Positions 54,210 through 63,760 of a stretch of DNA of 64,000 bases are shown here, one piece after another. Both the position numbers and the translations under genes were made by a program. The stretch covers positions 1 to 64,000 of the forward strand of contig NZ_RPDH01000003.1 of NCBI RefSeq assembly GCF_003813775.1, given 5' to 3'. The notes beneath the pieces were generated by a model. It searched no databases, had not been told where the DNA came from, and worked only from the letters and a program-made list of their open reading frames with translations. Numbering within the stretch: position 1 is the first letter of the stretch; the number at the start of each line of letters is the position of its first letter. The DNA comes from Chitinophaga lutea (GTDB lineage: Bacteria; Bacteroidota; Bacteroidia; Chitinophagales; Chitinophagaceae).

Positions 54210-57200
54210 ATGTTCAATTGTCTACCACTTTCAATATCCCCGCGGCGCCTCGGCGTCAGGTGGATATTCATGGCCTGCATCCCACTGGCGGGACCATTGC
54301 AGGGAACCGCCACAGCCGCATCAACGGCCGTGTATTTCCAGGAAGAACGCGCCGTCAGGGGCCGCGTAACAGACGAAACCCAGTCCCCCCTCCCCGGCGT
54401 CAGCGTCTCCCTGAAAGGAACGTCTTTCGGCACCGTGACGGATGCCAACGGCAACTTCTCCCTTAAAACATCCGCCACACAAGGCGTGCTGGAATTTTCC
54501 TTCATCGGCTATACCAAACAGGAAGTCGCATTTTCGGGCAACAGCGCCGTGAACGTGCAGCTGAAATCGGACCAGCGTGCGCTGGGCGAAGTAGTTGTAG
54601 TGGGGTATGGCACCCAGAAAAAAGTAAACCTGGTGGGCGCCGTATCGGCCATCAAAGTAGATGAGGCCATCACCAACCGCGCCCTCCCGAACGCTTCTTC
54701 AGCGCTCTCGGGGCTCGTTCCGGGGCTCGCGGTATCGCAGTCAACGGGCATGGCGGGCCGCAACGGCGCGAGCCTCATCATCCGCGGCCTCGGCACCGTC
54801 AACAACGCCAACCCGCTCATCGTCATCGATGGAATGCCGGACGGCGACATCAACCGGATCAACATCAACGATATCGAAAGCATCTCGGTGCTGAAAGACG
54901 CGACCTCTGCGTCTGTGTACGGTTCCCGCGCGGCGAACGGCGTTATCCTCATCACCACCAAATCGGGGAAGGGCCAGCAGAAAACACAGCTGAACTTCAA
55001 CGGCACGTATGGGCTCACCAAACCGACCAAGGCATACGATTTTATGGCCGACTATCCCCGCGCGCTCACCCTGCACCAGCGGCAGGCCGCGGTGGGACAG
55101 CTTAAAACCAACTGGCTCTTCAAAGACGGCACCATCGACCAGTGGATGGCGCTCGGCATGATCGACCCCCTGAAATATCCGAATACGGACTGGTGGGAGC
55201 TCATCACCCGCGACGGGCAATTGCAGAACTACAACCTCTCGGCTTCTGGCGGCGGCGATAATTCCAACTTCTTTTTCTCCATCGGGGTGATGGATGAAAA
55301 AGGCCTCCAGATCAATAACGATTACAAACGTTATAATGCGCGCTTCAACTACGATTACAAGCTCCGCAAAAACATGAACATCGGGGTGCGTTTCAACGGC
55401 AACTGGTCTAAATTCCAGTATGCGCTGGAAGACGGGTTTACCGACGATAACAGCAGCAATACCGCCGGTTTCGACCTCCAGTTCGCCATTGCGGGCATCC
55501 AGCCTTACGACCCGAAAACCGGGTATTTTGGCGGCGTGATGGCCTACAACGAAGACGCACAGGCCTATAATCCCTATACGGTTTACGTGAACACCCTGAA
55601 CCGCCAGAACCGGCAGGAAGCGAACACCATCGCTTACATCGACTGGTCGCCGATCGAAGGGCTCACCGGCCGCATCGATTATTCGCTCAACTACTACAAC
55701 CAGTTCCGCTGGAACGCGAACATGCCGAACCGCGCCTTCAATTTCCAGACGGGCAACTTCGGCAGCCGCGTGTATGTGGGGGAGAACGCCGGGGTGAACA
55801 ATTACACCAACACCGGGTACAAAACCATGCTGAACGGCCGGTTGACGTACCAGAAAAAAATCGCGCAGCACCACGACCTGAGCGCGCTGTTTGTGTACAG
55901 TGAAGAGTTCTGGTACGACCGTTACCAGGCCAGCGGCAGGAACGACCGCATCCACCCTACGCTGCGTGAAATCGACGCGGGCCTTACCTGGATCCAGATG
56001 ACGGCGGGCAATTCCAACACCGAGGGTTTGCGTTCCTACATCGGGCGTATCAACTACACGGCGTACGACAAATACCTGCTTGAGATCAACGCCCGCTATG
56101 ATGGTTCCTCCCGCTTCCTGCCCGGCAGCCGTTACGGCTTCTTTCCCTCTGTGGCACTGGGCTGGCGGTTTACGGAAGAGAACTTCATCAGCGCCTTCAC
56201 CAAAAACGTGCTGAGCAGCGGCAAGCTCCGGTTTTCCTACGGCGGCCTGGGCAACAACAGCGGCGTGGGCCGGTACGAACAGCAGGAAACGCTCGACGCC
56301 AGCCACTACTTCGTGGATAACTCCATCGCAAGGGGCATCGTCTACAAAAAAATGATCAACACCGCACTGTCGTGGGAAACCACCACGGTCATGAATATCG
56401 GCCTCGACCTCGGTTTCTTCGATAACCGCCTCACCGCCGAGCTGGATTATTACAACAGGTTGACAACGGGCATGAACAGGCCCTCGGAAATGTCGAACCT
56501 GCTCACCGGCGCTTACGATGCGCCCCGCAAAAACATCGGCAACCTGCGGAACAGGGGCGTGGAAGCGAACATCACCTGGGGCGACCGCGTCGGTGAATTC
56601 AATTACAGCATCAACGTGAACGCTTCCTATAACCAGACGGAACTGGAAAAATGGAACGAGTTCCTCGGGAAAGGCAACATTTTCCTCGGCCTGCCTTACC
56701 GCTTTGTATACGCTTACCAGGACGCGGGCATCGCGCAAACCTGGCAGGACGTGTATAACGCCACACCGCAGGGCATTTCTCCGGGCGACCTTATCCGTAA
56801 AGACCTGAACGGCGACGGCAGGATCACGGCGGAAGACCGCAAGGTTTATCCCAACGCGCAGCGCGAACGGCCCACCACTTTCTTCGCCCTCAACGGCAAC
56901 GTATCGTGGAAAGGGATCGACCTGGGCATCCTGCTGCAGGGCAGCACCGGCCGTAAGGATTTTGTGACGAACAACTACAACAACACCAACCCCTCGGCCG
57001 CGCGTTACGCCTGGACCTGGAACCACTGGAACAATGCCTGGTCGCTCGATAACCGCACCGGCCCATGGCCGCGCCTGGCGGGCAGCGGCGGCAACCGGGA
57101 GGAAACAGCTTACTGGCTCGACGATATGAGTTACGTTCGCCTGAAGAACATCCAGCTGGGATATTCCGTGCCGTCGAAAATTCTGAGAAGGCTGCACATC

Positions 57201-57344
57201 AATTCCTTCCGCATTTTCGGTTCCGCCGAAAACCTCGCGACCATCACAAATTACCGCGGCCTCGATCCGGAACTGACGGGTAACAGGAGCAATGCCTACC
57301 CGCTGAATAAATCTTATTCCGCAGGCATTAATGTTGGGCTTTAA
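54210..57344 (+). CDS. SusC/RagA-type TonB-linked transporter of a glycan locus
   Basis: Using the ATG at 54210, the protein has 1044 residues: signal region (about 1-43), carboxypeptidase-regulatory-like domain (VRGRVTDETQSPLPGVSVSL), TonB-box-like GEVVVVGYGTQKK, plug and barrel, with the SusC hallmarks IIRGLGTVNNANPLIVIDGM and SASVYGSRAANGVILITTKS. It imports oligosaccharides produced at the surface. Genes for SusD, two lipoproteins and a lyase follow. Control by the LacI-type palindromes upstream is likely. Confidence 0.93.
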   Translation: MFNCLPLSISPRRLGVRWIFMACIPLAGPLQGTATAASTAVYFQEERAVRGRVTDETQSPLPGVSVSLKGTSFGTVTDANGNFSLKTSATQGVLEFSFIGYTKQEVAFSGNSAVNVQLKSDQRALGEVVVVGYGTQKKVNLVGAVSAIKVDEAITNRALPNASSALSGLVPGLAVSQSTGMAGRNGASLIIRGLGTVNNANPLIVIDGMPDGDINRININDIESISVLKDATSASVYGSRAANGVILITTKSGKGQQKTQLNFNGTYGLTKPTKAYDFMADYPRALTLHQRQAAVGQLKTNWLFKDGTIDQWMALGMIDPLKYPNTDWWELITRDGQLQNYNLSASGGGDNSNFFFSIGVMDEKGLQINNDYKRYNARFNYDYKLRKNMNIGVRFNGNWSKFQYALEDGFTDDNSSNTAGFDLQFAIAGIQPYDPKTGYFGGVMAYNEDAQAYNPYTVYVNTLNRQNRQEANTIAYIDWSPIEGLTGRIDYSLNYYNQFRWNANMPNRAFNFQTGNFGSRVYVGENAGVNNYTNTGYKTMLNGRLTYQKKIAQHHDLSALFVYSEEFWYDRYQASGRNDRIHPTLREIDAGLTWIQMTAGNSNTEGLRSYIGRINYTAYDKYLLEINARYDGSSRFLPGSRYGFFPSVALGWRFTEENFISAFTKNVLSSGKLRFSYGGLGNNSGVGRYEQQETLDASHYFVDNSIARGIVYKKMINTALSWETTTVMNIGLDLGFFDNRLTAELDYYNRLTTGMNRPSEMSNLLTGAYDAPRKNIGNLRNRGVEANITWGDRVGEFNYSINVNASYNQTELEKWNEFLGKGNIFLGLPYRFVYAYQDAGIAQTWQDVYNATPQGISPGDLIRKDLNGDGRITAEDRKVYPNAQRERPTTFFALNGNVSWKGIDLGILLQGSTGRKDFVTNNYNNTNPSAARYAWTWNHWNNAWSLDNRTGPWPRLAGSGGNREETAYWLDDMSYVRLKNIQLGYSVPSKILRRLHINSFRIFGSAENLATITNYRGLDPELTGNRSNAYPLNKSYSAGINVGL

Positions 57345-57356
57345 AAACGTACGAAC

Positions 57357-59204
57357 ATGAAAAAATCAATTGCAAAAATATATCTGATAGGCATGCTGGC
57401 GGGCTGGGGAGTATTTTCTTCCGGTTGTGTGAAAAACCTGCTCGACCAGGATCCGACTGTTGACCCGCAACTGGTCAACCTCTGGAAAACCGAATCGGAC
57501 GCCACGCTGGCCATGATGGGCTGTTACGCGGACGTGCGCTCCGTATTCGACCGCGATTATTTAATGGAAGGCCATGGGGAGTACACCCGCGTGCGCGGCA
57601 GCGCCGTGAGCAGCACCGACCTCCGGTTGGGGGATGCGTACAACGGAGCCGGCGGTATTTACGACCCCACCGGTTATGCCGACAAATGGGATGAAATGTA
57701 CCGCTACCTCTACGGCGGCGTGAACCGTTGCAACTATGTGATCGACAACGTAAACAAACTGATGGAGAAAGAAGGCATCTCCCGCACCAATATGGAGCGC
57801 CTGCTCGGGGAAGCGCACCTGCTGCGCGCCATGTGTTATTTTAAACTGATCTCCATGTGGGGCGACGTGCCGTATTTTTCCAGGACGGTGACGAGCAATG
57901 ACCAGGTAGCCACCCTGGCCCGCCTGCCCATCGGCCAGGTGAAAGATTCCATCATCAGCGATCTGAATTATGCTTTCGAGAAGCTGCCGCAGAAATCGCC
58001 CGAGCTGGGCCGCGCTTCCAAGCCGGCGGCGCTCGCGGTGCGTGGCAAACTGCAACTGTACTGGGCCTGCTGGAATGAATTCGGCTGGCCGGAACTGGCA
58101 GGTTTCCAACCCAGCGCTGCTGCCGCTACTACGGCGTACAATGCGGCCGCGGCCGACTTCCGCAGCGTGATCAACGACTACGGGCTTACGCTTTTCAGGA
58201 ACGGCGACCCCGGCGCGATCGACGGGCCGGGTCAGGCGGATACGCTGCCCAACTACTATTACCTGTTTCAACCCGTCGCCAATAACAGCCCGGAAATGGT
58301 GATGTCGTTCCCCCATGGCGGTACCAACACCGGCCAGGGTGAGGAACTGATGCGTGATGTAGCTGGCCGTTCACACGAAGGCTCGCAGCTGTGGGTGATG
58401 CCGCGCTACGAGATTGCAGACCGTTATCAGAGCACCGTTACCGGCGACTTTGCCACCAAACTGATCCCCCTCAACCCGGCGGATGTGCCGGATGCCAGAA
58501 CAAGGGCCAACTCGGCGCTGAACCCGCAGAGCTACCAGAACCGCGACTATCGCATGAAGGCGTCCATCATGTGGGATTACGAAATGAGCATCGGGCTCAA
58601 CAGCCTGAAATCGACCGGCTGGTGCCCCTTCATCTACAAAAACTGGGGCGGCAGCGTCACCATCGACGGTATCCGTTATATCACCTACAATACCGATGGT
58701 AACAACTCCGGTTACGTGTTCCGTAAATTCCTCCGTAATTACCCGGGCCAGGGCCGCAGCGACGGCGATTATGCCTGGCCGGTGATCCGGCTGGCGGATG
58801 TGTTCCTGATGTACGCGGAAGCCACCAACGCGGTAAACGGTCCGCAGGCCGATGCCATCGAACTGGTGAACAAAGTGCGCCGCCGAGGCAACCTGCCGCC
58901 GCTGGCTGCTGCTAAAACCGCCAGCAAGGCCACCTTCTTCTCCGCCATCGAGCAGGAGCGTATCATAGAACTGCTGGGCGAAGGTCATCGTGGTTTTGAC
59001 CTCCGCAGATGGAGAGCGCTCGAAAGAGTGTGGGGCGTACCCGGCAGCGCCGGCATATGGAGGATAGACACCCATGGCGCCAACCAGACGCGCTATTACC
59101 AGAACGTGCCCGAGAGAACGTACCAGCAGAACTATATTTTCAGGATTCCGCCATCGGAGCGCGACCGCAACCCGAACCTGACGCAAAACACGCCCTGGCT
59201 GTAA
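57357..59204 (+). CDS. SusD/RagB-family glycan-binding lipoprotein
   Basis: This 615-residue lipoprotein (FSSGC, about Cys24) has the RagB/SusD fold with an N-terminal NLLDQDPTVDPQ, TPR-like helices (LLGEAHLLRAMCYFKLISMW) and the C-terminal RRRGNLPPLAAA, then ELLGEGHRGFDLRRW typical of SusD. It forms the surface lid of the SusC transporter encoded 12 bases upstream. Confidence 0.93.
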   Translation: MKKSIAKIYLIGMLAGWGVFSSGCVKNLLDQDPTVDPQLVNLWKTESDATLAMMGCYADVRSVFDRDYLMEGHGEYTRVRGSAVSSTDLRLGDAYNGAGGIYDPTGYADKWDEMYRYLYGGVNRCNYVIDNVNKLMEKEGISRTNMERLLGEAHLLRAMCYFKLISMWGDVPYFSRTVTSNDQVATLARLPIGQVKDSIISDLNYAFEKLPQKSPELGRASKPAALAVRGKLQLYWACWNEFGWPELAGFQPSAAAATTAYNAAAADFRSVINDYGLTLFRNGDPGAIDGPGQADTLPNYYYLFQPVANNSPEMVMSFPHGGTNTGQGEELMRDVAGRSHEGSQLWVMPRYEIADRYQSTVTGDFATKLIPLNPADVPDARTRANSALNPQSYQNRDYRMKASIMWDYEMSIGLNSLKSTGWCPFIYKNWGGSVTIDGIRYITYNTDGNNSGYVFRKFLRNYPGQGRSDGDYAWPVIRLADVFLMYAEATNAVNGPQADAIELVNKVRRRGNLPPLAAAKTASKATFFSAIEQERIIELLGEGHRGFDLRRWRALERVWGVPGSAGIWRIDTHGANQTRYYQNVPERTYQQNYIFRIPPSERDRNPNLTQNTPWL

Positions 59205-59232
59205 AAGAATCCTCACCTAAAAAAAGAACAAG

Positions 59233-59637
59233 ATGAAAAGATATATCTCCATCACCGCCGCCGTGCTCCTGGCCGCTATGACGTGGCTCGGCTGTAAGAA
59301 AGACCAGCCGGTGGATGAAGACGGTTTACTGATCACCACCCGTGCGGAATGTTACGTGAGCAACTTCGAATTGCTCGGCGCGGATTTTCAGACGGTGCGC
59401 ACCAAAAACGCCGTGATCGACACCACGGCCTGCACCATTAACGTGGAAGTGTTTTTCGGGACGGACCTGAAGAACCTCTGGCCGCAATTCTCACTGGTAA
59501 CGGACGCCAAGCTCGATCCGAAGATTACCGGCAAGGTTGATTTTTCCGATCTGGCCAATCCCAAACAATACACCGTGGTGTCCGGGAACCGCCAGGTAAG
59601 AAAAACGTACAAAATTTTTATTACCGTAAAGCCTTAA
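59233..59637 (+). CDS. Small surface lipoprotein (DUF5018-like)
   Basis: This 134-residue lipoprotein (MTWLGC, about Cys17) has one beta-sandwich-like domain with a closing KQYTVVSGNRQVRKTYKI, a pattern seen in DUF5018-type domains of Bacteroidota polysaccharide loci. Likely a surface glycan-binding protein of the locus. It is 28 bases after susD. Confidence 0.65.
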   Translation: MKRYISITAAVLLAAMTWLGCKKDQPVDEDGLLITTRAECYVSNFELLGADFQTVRTKNAVIDTTACTINVEVFFGTDLKNLWPQFSLVTDAKLDPKITGKVDFSDLANPKQYTVVSGNRQVRKTYKIFITVKP

Positions 59638-59647
59638 ACGAATAATC

Positions 59648-60631
59648 ATGTCAGCAAAATATCATCAGCATACAGTGTTCCTTTTTGCTTTGCTGCTGGC
59701 CATGGCCGGTTGTAAGGAAAAAGATTACGCCATCCCCGAACCGAAAGGCGTGATGCAGAACGATGCGATCAAACGTTCGATCGGGCCCAACCTGGTAGGC
59801 CAGCGCATTGAATTCACCTACGCCATGGCGCTGCCGGCGGCAAGAGGTAAACTCGTGTCGGCCCAGGTGGATGCGTCCATCGCGGGGGCGCCGGCCACTT
59901 TCCTGGAGCACCGGTCGTTTTATACCAACTCCAGCGGGGTGGATGTCGGCGTGGAGGTAGGCTCGCCATCCGTGAACAAAGACAACGCCACTACCGTGAC
60001 CTTCACCAAAGACACGATGGCGGCCACCCTCCGTTATTACTACGTGGTGCCGGAAGAAGCCCGCGGCAAGTCCGTGAAATTCACCTTCACCGGTAAAAGC
60101 AGCAACGGCGAAACGGTGACTTACAATCTCGGGCCGTACAACATTTCCGTGCAGGATATGAAACTCGACCTGAAACCGGTAGATGCCGCGGCCTGTTACA
60201 TTTCCATCGAGGACATGGCGGTGTATACCGCCGCGGAGGCCGCCACCCGGCCCGATAAGATCGATCTCGTGTACGTGTACCGCACCACCTCCAACTACCT
60301 GCATTCATTCGTAGCGCCCAGCGCCAATGCCCAGTACCTGCCGGGCGTAACGCTGCCGAATGGCGTGAACAGGGCCACCAAACTGATACGCACCTGGAAC
60401 CTCCGCGATCAGCAACTGGCGCGGTTGCAGTTCGGGGTGTTCATCGACGATGCGGATTTTGAAAAACAGCGTTTTGATGCGGCTACCGACGCGGCCATCA
60501 ACACCAAAGCGGAAGCAGGGCTGTGGGTGCTCACGGCCGACGGCAAATACAAAGCATATGTATTTGTCAACGCCGTCAACAACACCGCCAAAAGCGCTAC
60601 CGTCAGCATCAAACGGTACCGTTTGAATTAA
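59648..60631 (+). CDS. DUF4466-like lipoprotein
   Basis: This 327-residue lipoprotein (LAMAGC, about Cys22) has PKGVMQNDAIKRSIGPNLVG, then FTYAMALPAARGKL and TNSSGVDVGVEV, which fit the DUF4466 family associated with SusCD operons and uronic-acid lyases. It probably binds the glycan on the surface. It starts 10 bases after the small lipoprotein gene and ends before a strong hairpin. Confidence 0.7.
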   Translation: MSAKYHQHTVFLFALLLAMAGCKEKDYAIPEPKGVMQNDAIKRSIGPNLVGQRIEFTYAMALPAARGKLVSAQVDASIAGAPATFLEHRSFYTNSSGVDVGVEVGSPSVNKDNATTVTFTKDTMAATLRYYYVVPEEARGKSVKFTFTGKSSNGETVTYNLGPYNISVQDMKLDLKPVDAAACYISIEDMAVYTAAEAATRPDKIDLVYVYRTTSNYLHSFVAPSANAQYLPGVTLPNGVNRATKLIRTWNLRDQQLARLQFGVFIDDADFEKQRFDAATDAAINTKAEAGLWVLTADGKYKAYVFVNAVNNTAKSATVSIKRYRLN

Positions 60632-60638
60632 TATCCGG

Positions 60639-60665
60639 GGGCCGTGGACAACACGGCCCTTTTTT
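60639..60665 (+). terminator. Intrinsic terminator inside the glycan operon
   Basis: GGGCCGTG and CACGGCCC pair perfectly around a 5-base loop and are followed by six or seven T residues. It lies 8 bases after the DUF4466-like gene and 14 before the lyase gene. Partial read-through would lower lyase relative to transport and binding proteins. Confidence 0.8.
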
Positions 60666-60678
60666 ACAATATTACGTT

Positions 60679-62709
60679 ATGAGGAAACTGCTTATTATCC
60701 TGTTATCATGCATCAGTGTCGCCGTTTCGGCGCAACCCTTCCAACATCCCGGTATCAACCAGTCGGCCGCCGACCTCGCCCACATGAAAAAACTTGTATT
60801 AAGTGGCGAAGAGCCTTACGCCGGTGCCTATCAGCGGCTTAAACAGTCGATCGACCTGCAGGCGCCCGCCAGGCCGGTTACCTATGTGCTGCGGGGGCCT
60901 TCGGGCCGGCCCAATATCGGCGCCGGTGAGCTGATGGGTGGTGCGGCCACGGCTTACAATTGTGCGCTGGTGTGGTACATCTCCGGCGACCGGGCGTATG
61001 CCGGCAAAGCGATCGAAACGCTCAATGCATGGTCGGCTACCCTATGGGATTTCGATTACAACGACGCGAAACTTTTTGCCGGGTTAAGCGGACACGTGTT
61101 CTGTAATGCCGCCGAAATCATGCGGCATAGCAACGCCGGCTGGAAACAGGCTGACATGGACCGTTTCGCCGGTATGCTGATGAACGTCTATTACCCGATC
61201 ATCAGGTATTACTATCCTTCCGCCAACGGCAACTGGGACGGTGCTATTATTCATACCATCATCGCCATGGGCATTTATCTCGACAACCGGGAGATGTTCA
61301 ATAATGCCATCGGGCATTACCTGCACGGGCCGCTCAACGGCAGCCTTTTCAAATATATTTACCCCAGCGGCCAGTGCCAGGAAAGCCAGCGTGACCAGGG
61401 GCATGTACAACTGGGCATCGGTGAATTTGCCGGAGCGGCGCAGATCGCTTATACGCAGGGAGTGGATCTTTTTTCCATCGCCGGCAACCGCCTGGCTTTG
61501 GGATATGAATACACCGCCGGTTTCCTGATGGGCCGTACACCCCACTGTTACGGCACGCTGTCGGAAAGGGTGAAAGAACTGCGCGATAATTTCGAGGCGG
61601 TATACCGCCATTATGCCGCGCACGGCATGGTATTGCCCTACACGAAACAGGCGGCGGATTCGGTGCGGCCGAAAGCTTCCCGCAGTGTGCTCACGGCCGT
61701 GCGCGCGCCCCAGGGAAAAGTTACGCCGCAATCGCCGCCCACAGCTTCCACCATCGGTTATATCGCCGGTGCCACCGATGCGCCGGCCATACCTGCCGGG
61801 GCATTGACGGTGCAGCCGGGCGAAAATATCCAGCAGGCGCTGGATGGCGCCAATGGCCGTTGGGTGGTGCTGAAGAAAGGCCTTCACATCCTGCCTGCTA
61901 CGCTTAAGATCCCAAGCAATATTACGCTGGCCGGTGAAGGCGTGGGCACGGTATTGTTTCTCGACACGGCGTCCGGCATGCGTGAAGCGATGCTCAATGC
62001 AACGCCCGACCTGCATGATGTAACGATCCGCGACCTGGTGATCGAAGTGGCGCAAAGCGCCGTTCCCGGCCGGGATCCAAATGGTAACCGTTCCCACAGC
62101 CGGAAAGCCGGCAACAGGGCCGGCATCGTTTTCCGTACCGAAAAAGAAGGCGGAATGAAGAACCTGCAATTCAACCGGGTGACCATCCGCAACGGCACCT
62201 TCAATGGCCTGCTTATCAGCGGCGCTACGGGCATCGTTATCAACCGCTGCGACTTTAACGAGAACGGCAGCTATATCGTGCCCGGCCCGAAATTGCAGCA
62301 CAATGTGCGGCTCACCCATTGCAGCGATATCCGGATGGACGATAGCCGCATGGCCGGTTCGCCTCACGGCAGCGGCATTGCGCTGGATGCCTGTACGGAC
62401 GTGGCGGTGAGCAAATGCGAAATCACCCGCAACGCCTATTATGGTGTGCAGGTGAATGCCTGCCAAAAGGTAAGCGTGACCGGCTGCCTCATCGAAGGCA
62501 ACGACCGCAGCGGGGTGATGCTGGAGTTTTTACACAGCGGTTCTGAAAGCGTGACGGTTAAAAATAATCTCATTCACTACAACGGTGGATTTGGTGTGGA
62601 AGCCTACGCCGCCAAACAACTGACGGTTGGCGGCAACACTTATGCCGGTAACGGCAAAACCGCAGCGCAGGAGAAACTGAGCAGCGATAAGTATGTGGTG
62701 ATGGAATAA
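60679..62709 (+). CDS. Alginate-lyase-fold enzyme fused to a right-handed beta-helix
   Basis: The ATG at 60679 gives a 676-residue secreted protein (signal about 1-19, VAVSAQ). Residues about 60-370 form an alpha/alpha-toroid of the alginate-lyase superfamily, with SANGNWDGAIIHTI and YPSGQCQESQRDQGHVQLG holding likely catalytic Asn, His, Arg and Gln, close to the PL38-type. Residues about 410-665 are a parallel beta-helix with NITLAGEGVGTVLFLD and repeated xxVTxxx turns. Both folds cut or bind acidic polysaccharides. The substrate is probably a uronic-acid polymer (alginate, glucuronan or similar). Confidence 0.75.
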   Translation: MRKLLIILLSCISVAVSAQPFQHPGINQSAADLAHMKKLVLSGEEPYAGAYQRLKQSIDLQAPARPVTYVLRGPSGRPNIGAGELMGGAATAYNCALVWYISGDRAYAGKAIETLNAWSATLWDFDYNDAKLFAGLSGHVFCNAAEIMRHSNAGWKQADMDRFAGMLMNVYYPIIRYYYPSANGNWDGAIIHTIIAMGIYLDNREMFNNAIGHYLHGPLNGSLFKYIYPSGQCQESQRDQGHVQLGIGEFAGAAQIAYTQGVDLFSIAGNRLALGYEYTAGFLMGRTPHCYGTLSERVKELRDNFEAVYRHYAAHGMVLPYTKQAADSVRPKASRSVLTAVRAPQGKVTPQSPPTASTIGYIAGATDAPAIPAGALTVQPGENIQQALDGANGRWVVLKKGLHILPATLKIPSNITLAGEGVGTVLFLDTASGMREAMLNATPDLHDVTIRDLVIEVAQSAVPGRDPNGNRSHSRKAGNRAGIVFRTEKEGGMKNLQFNRVTIRNGTFNGLLISGATGIVINRCDFNENGSYIVPGPKLQHNVRLTHCSDIRMDDSRMAGSPHGSGIALDACTDVAVSKCEITRNAYYGVQVNACQKVSVTGCLIEGNDRSGVMLEFLHSGSESVTVKNNLIHYNGGFGVEAYAAKQLTVGGNTYAGNGKTAAQEKLSSDKYVVME

Positions 62710-62710
62710 T

Positions 62711-62755
62711 GTGTCGCCCGGCCGGGTTACCTGCACCAGCCGGACATTTTTTTAT
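62711..62755 (+). terminator. Terminator after the lyase gene
   Basis: TGTC(GCC)CGGC pairs with GCCGGACA and is followed by TTTTTTTA. It separates the glycan locus from rpiA. Confidence 0.55.
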
Positions 62756-62771
62756 TCTGTATTTTTAATCC

Positions 62772-63437
62772 ATGCAGGCAAACCTCGAAAAAGAAAATGC
62801 CGCCCTCGAAGCGGTGAAACTCGTCCGGCAGGATATGACCGTGGGACTGGGTACCGGTTCCACCGCCGAATATGCGATTCATGCAATCGGCCGCATGGTA
62901 CGGGAAGGACTGCGCATCAAAGCGGTGGCCACCTCGGCCCGGACCGCCGCACTGGCGGCACAATACGCCATCCCGCTCATGGCCATCAACGAGGTGGAGA
63001 TGATCGACCTCACCATCGACGGGGCCGATGAATTCACCGCCAACCTGACTTTGCTCAAAGGTGGCGGCGGCGCATTGCTGAAAGAAAAGATCGTGGCCGT
63101 GAAGTCCCGGCAGGTGGTAATTATAGCGGATGCTTCCAAATATGTGGAACGCCTGGGGAAATTCAGGCTGCCGGTGGAAGTGATCCCCGACGCGGCGAAT
63201 TATGTGCTGAGAGAACTGACGGGCAAAGGCGCCGTGCGGATGCAGGAAGGCAAACCCTTCGTGACCGATGAAGGCCATCATATCATCGACGTGGATTTCG
63301 GGCTGATCGCCGATCCCCATCGCATCGACACGCAGCTCAATAACATCGTGGGCGTGGTGGAGCACGGCCTGTTCATCGGCATCGCTTCCCGCGTGATTAT
63401 GGGGGTAGGAGAGGAAGTGAAGATTTTTAACGGCTGA
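62772..63437 (+). CDS. rpiA: Ribose-5-phosphate isomerase A
   Basis: This 221-residue protein has the RpiA signatures: GLGTGSTAEYAIHAIG (phosphate loop), DLTIDGADEFT (catalytic aspartates), KGGGGALLKEKI with the catalytic glutamate and GVVEHGLFIG near the C-terminus. It interconverts ribose-5-phosphate and ribulose-5-phosphate in the pentose phosphate pathway. Length is normal. It seems unrelated to the glycan locus upstream. Confidence 0.95.
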   Translation: MQANLEKENAALEAVKLVRQDMTVGLGTGSTAEYAIHAIGRMVREGLRIKAVATSARTAALAAQYAIPLMAINEVEMIDLTIDGADEFTANLTLLKGGGGALLKEKIVAVKSRQVVIIADASKYVERLGKFRLPVEVIPDAANYVLRELTGKGAVRMQEGKPFVTDEGHHIIDVDFGLIADPHRIDTQLNNIVGVVEHGLFIGIASRVIMGVGEEVKIFNG

Positions 63438-63454
63438 ATAGTACATTTACAATC

Positions 63455-63760
63455 ATGAAACCAGATATCACCATCTCATATTGCCCGAAATGCGGATGGC
63501 TGCTGCGCGCGGCCTACATGGCGCAGGAACTGCTCACCACATTTGAAGAAGACCTCGGCGGCATAACCCTCCGCCCCGCGGCCATCAACGGCAGCTACCA
63601 GATCCTGCTCGATGGGGAAGTGATCTTCGACCGCAAAAGGGAAGGACGTTTCCCTGAAATCAAGGAACTGAAACAGATCGTGCGCGACCGCGTCAACCCC
63701 GGTAAAAGCCTGGGCCATGCAGACCGGAAGCCCGATGATTCAGCGCCCGCCCAACCATAA
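63455..63760 (+). CDS. SelT/SelW/SelH (Rdx)-family protein
   Basis: This 101-residue protein has the Rdx thioredoxin-like motif YCPKCGW (Cys10, Cys13; no selenocysteine) followed by LLRAAYMAQELLTTF and the family's DGEVIFDRKREGRFPEIKEL. Members are thought to act in redox control. It starts 17 bases after rpiA. Its last 21 bases overlap the end of the convergent ThuA gene. Confidence 0.9.
   Translation: MKPDITISYCPKCGWLLRAAYMAQELLTTFEEDLGGITLRPAAINGSYQILLDGEVIFDRKREGRFPEIKELKQIVRDRVNPGKSLGHADRKPDDSAPAQP

Noticed and set aside
54741..57197. 818-codon frame opposite susC
   Set aside because: It is antisense to an unmistakable SusC gene in GC-rich DNA, where long shadow frames are common.
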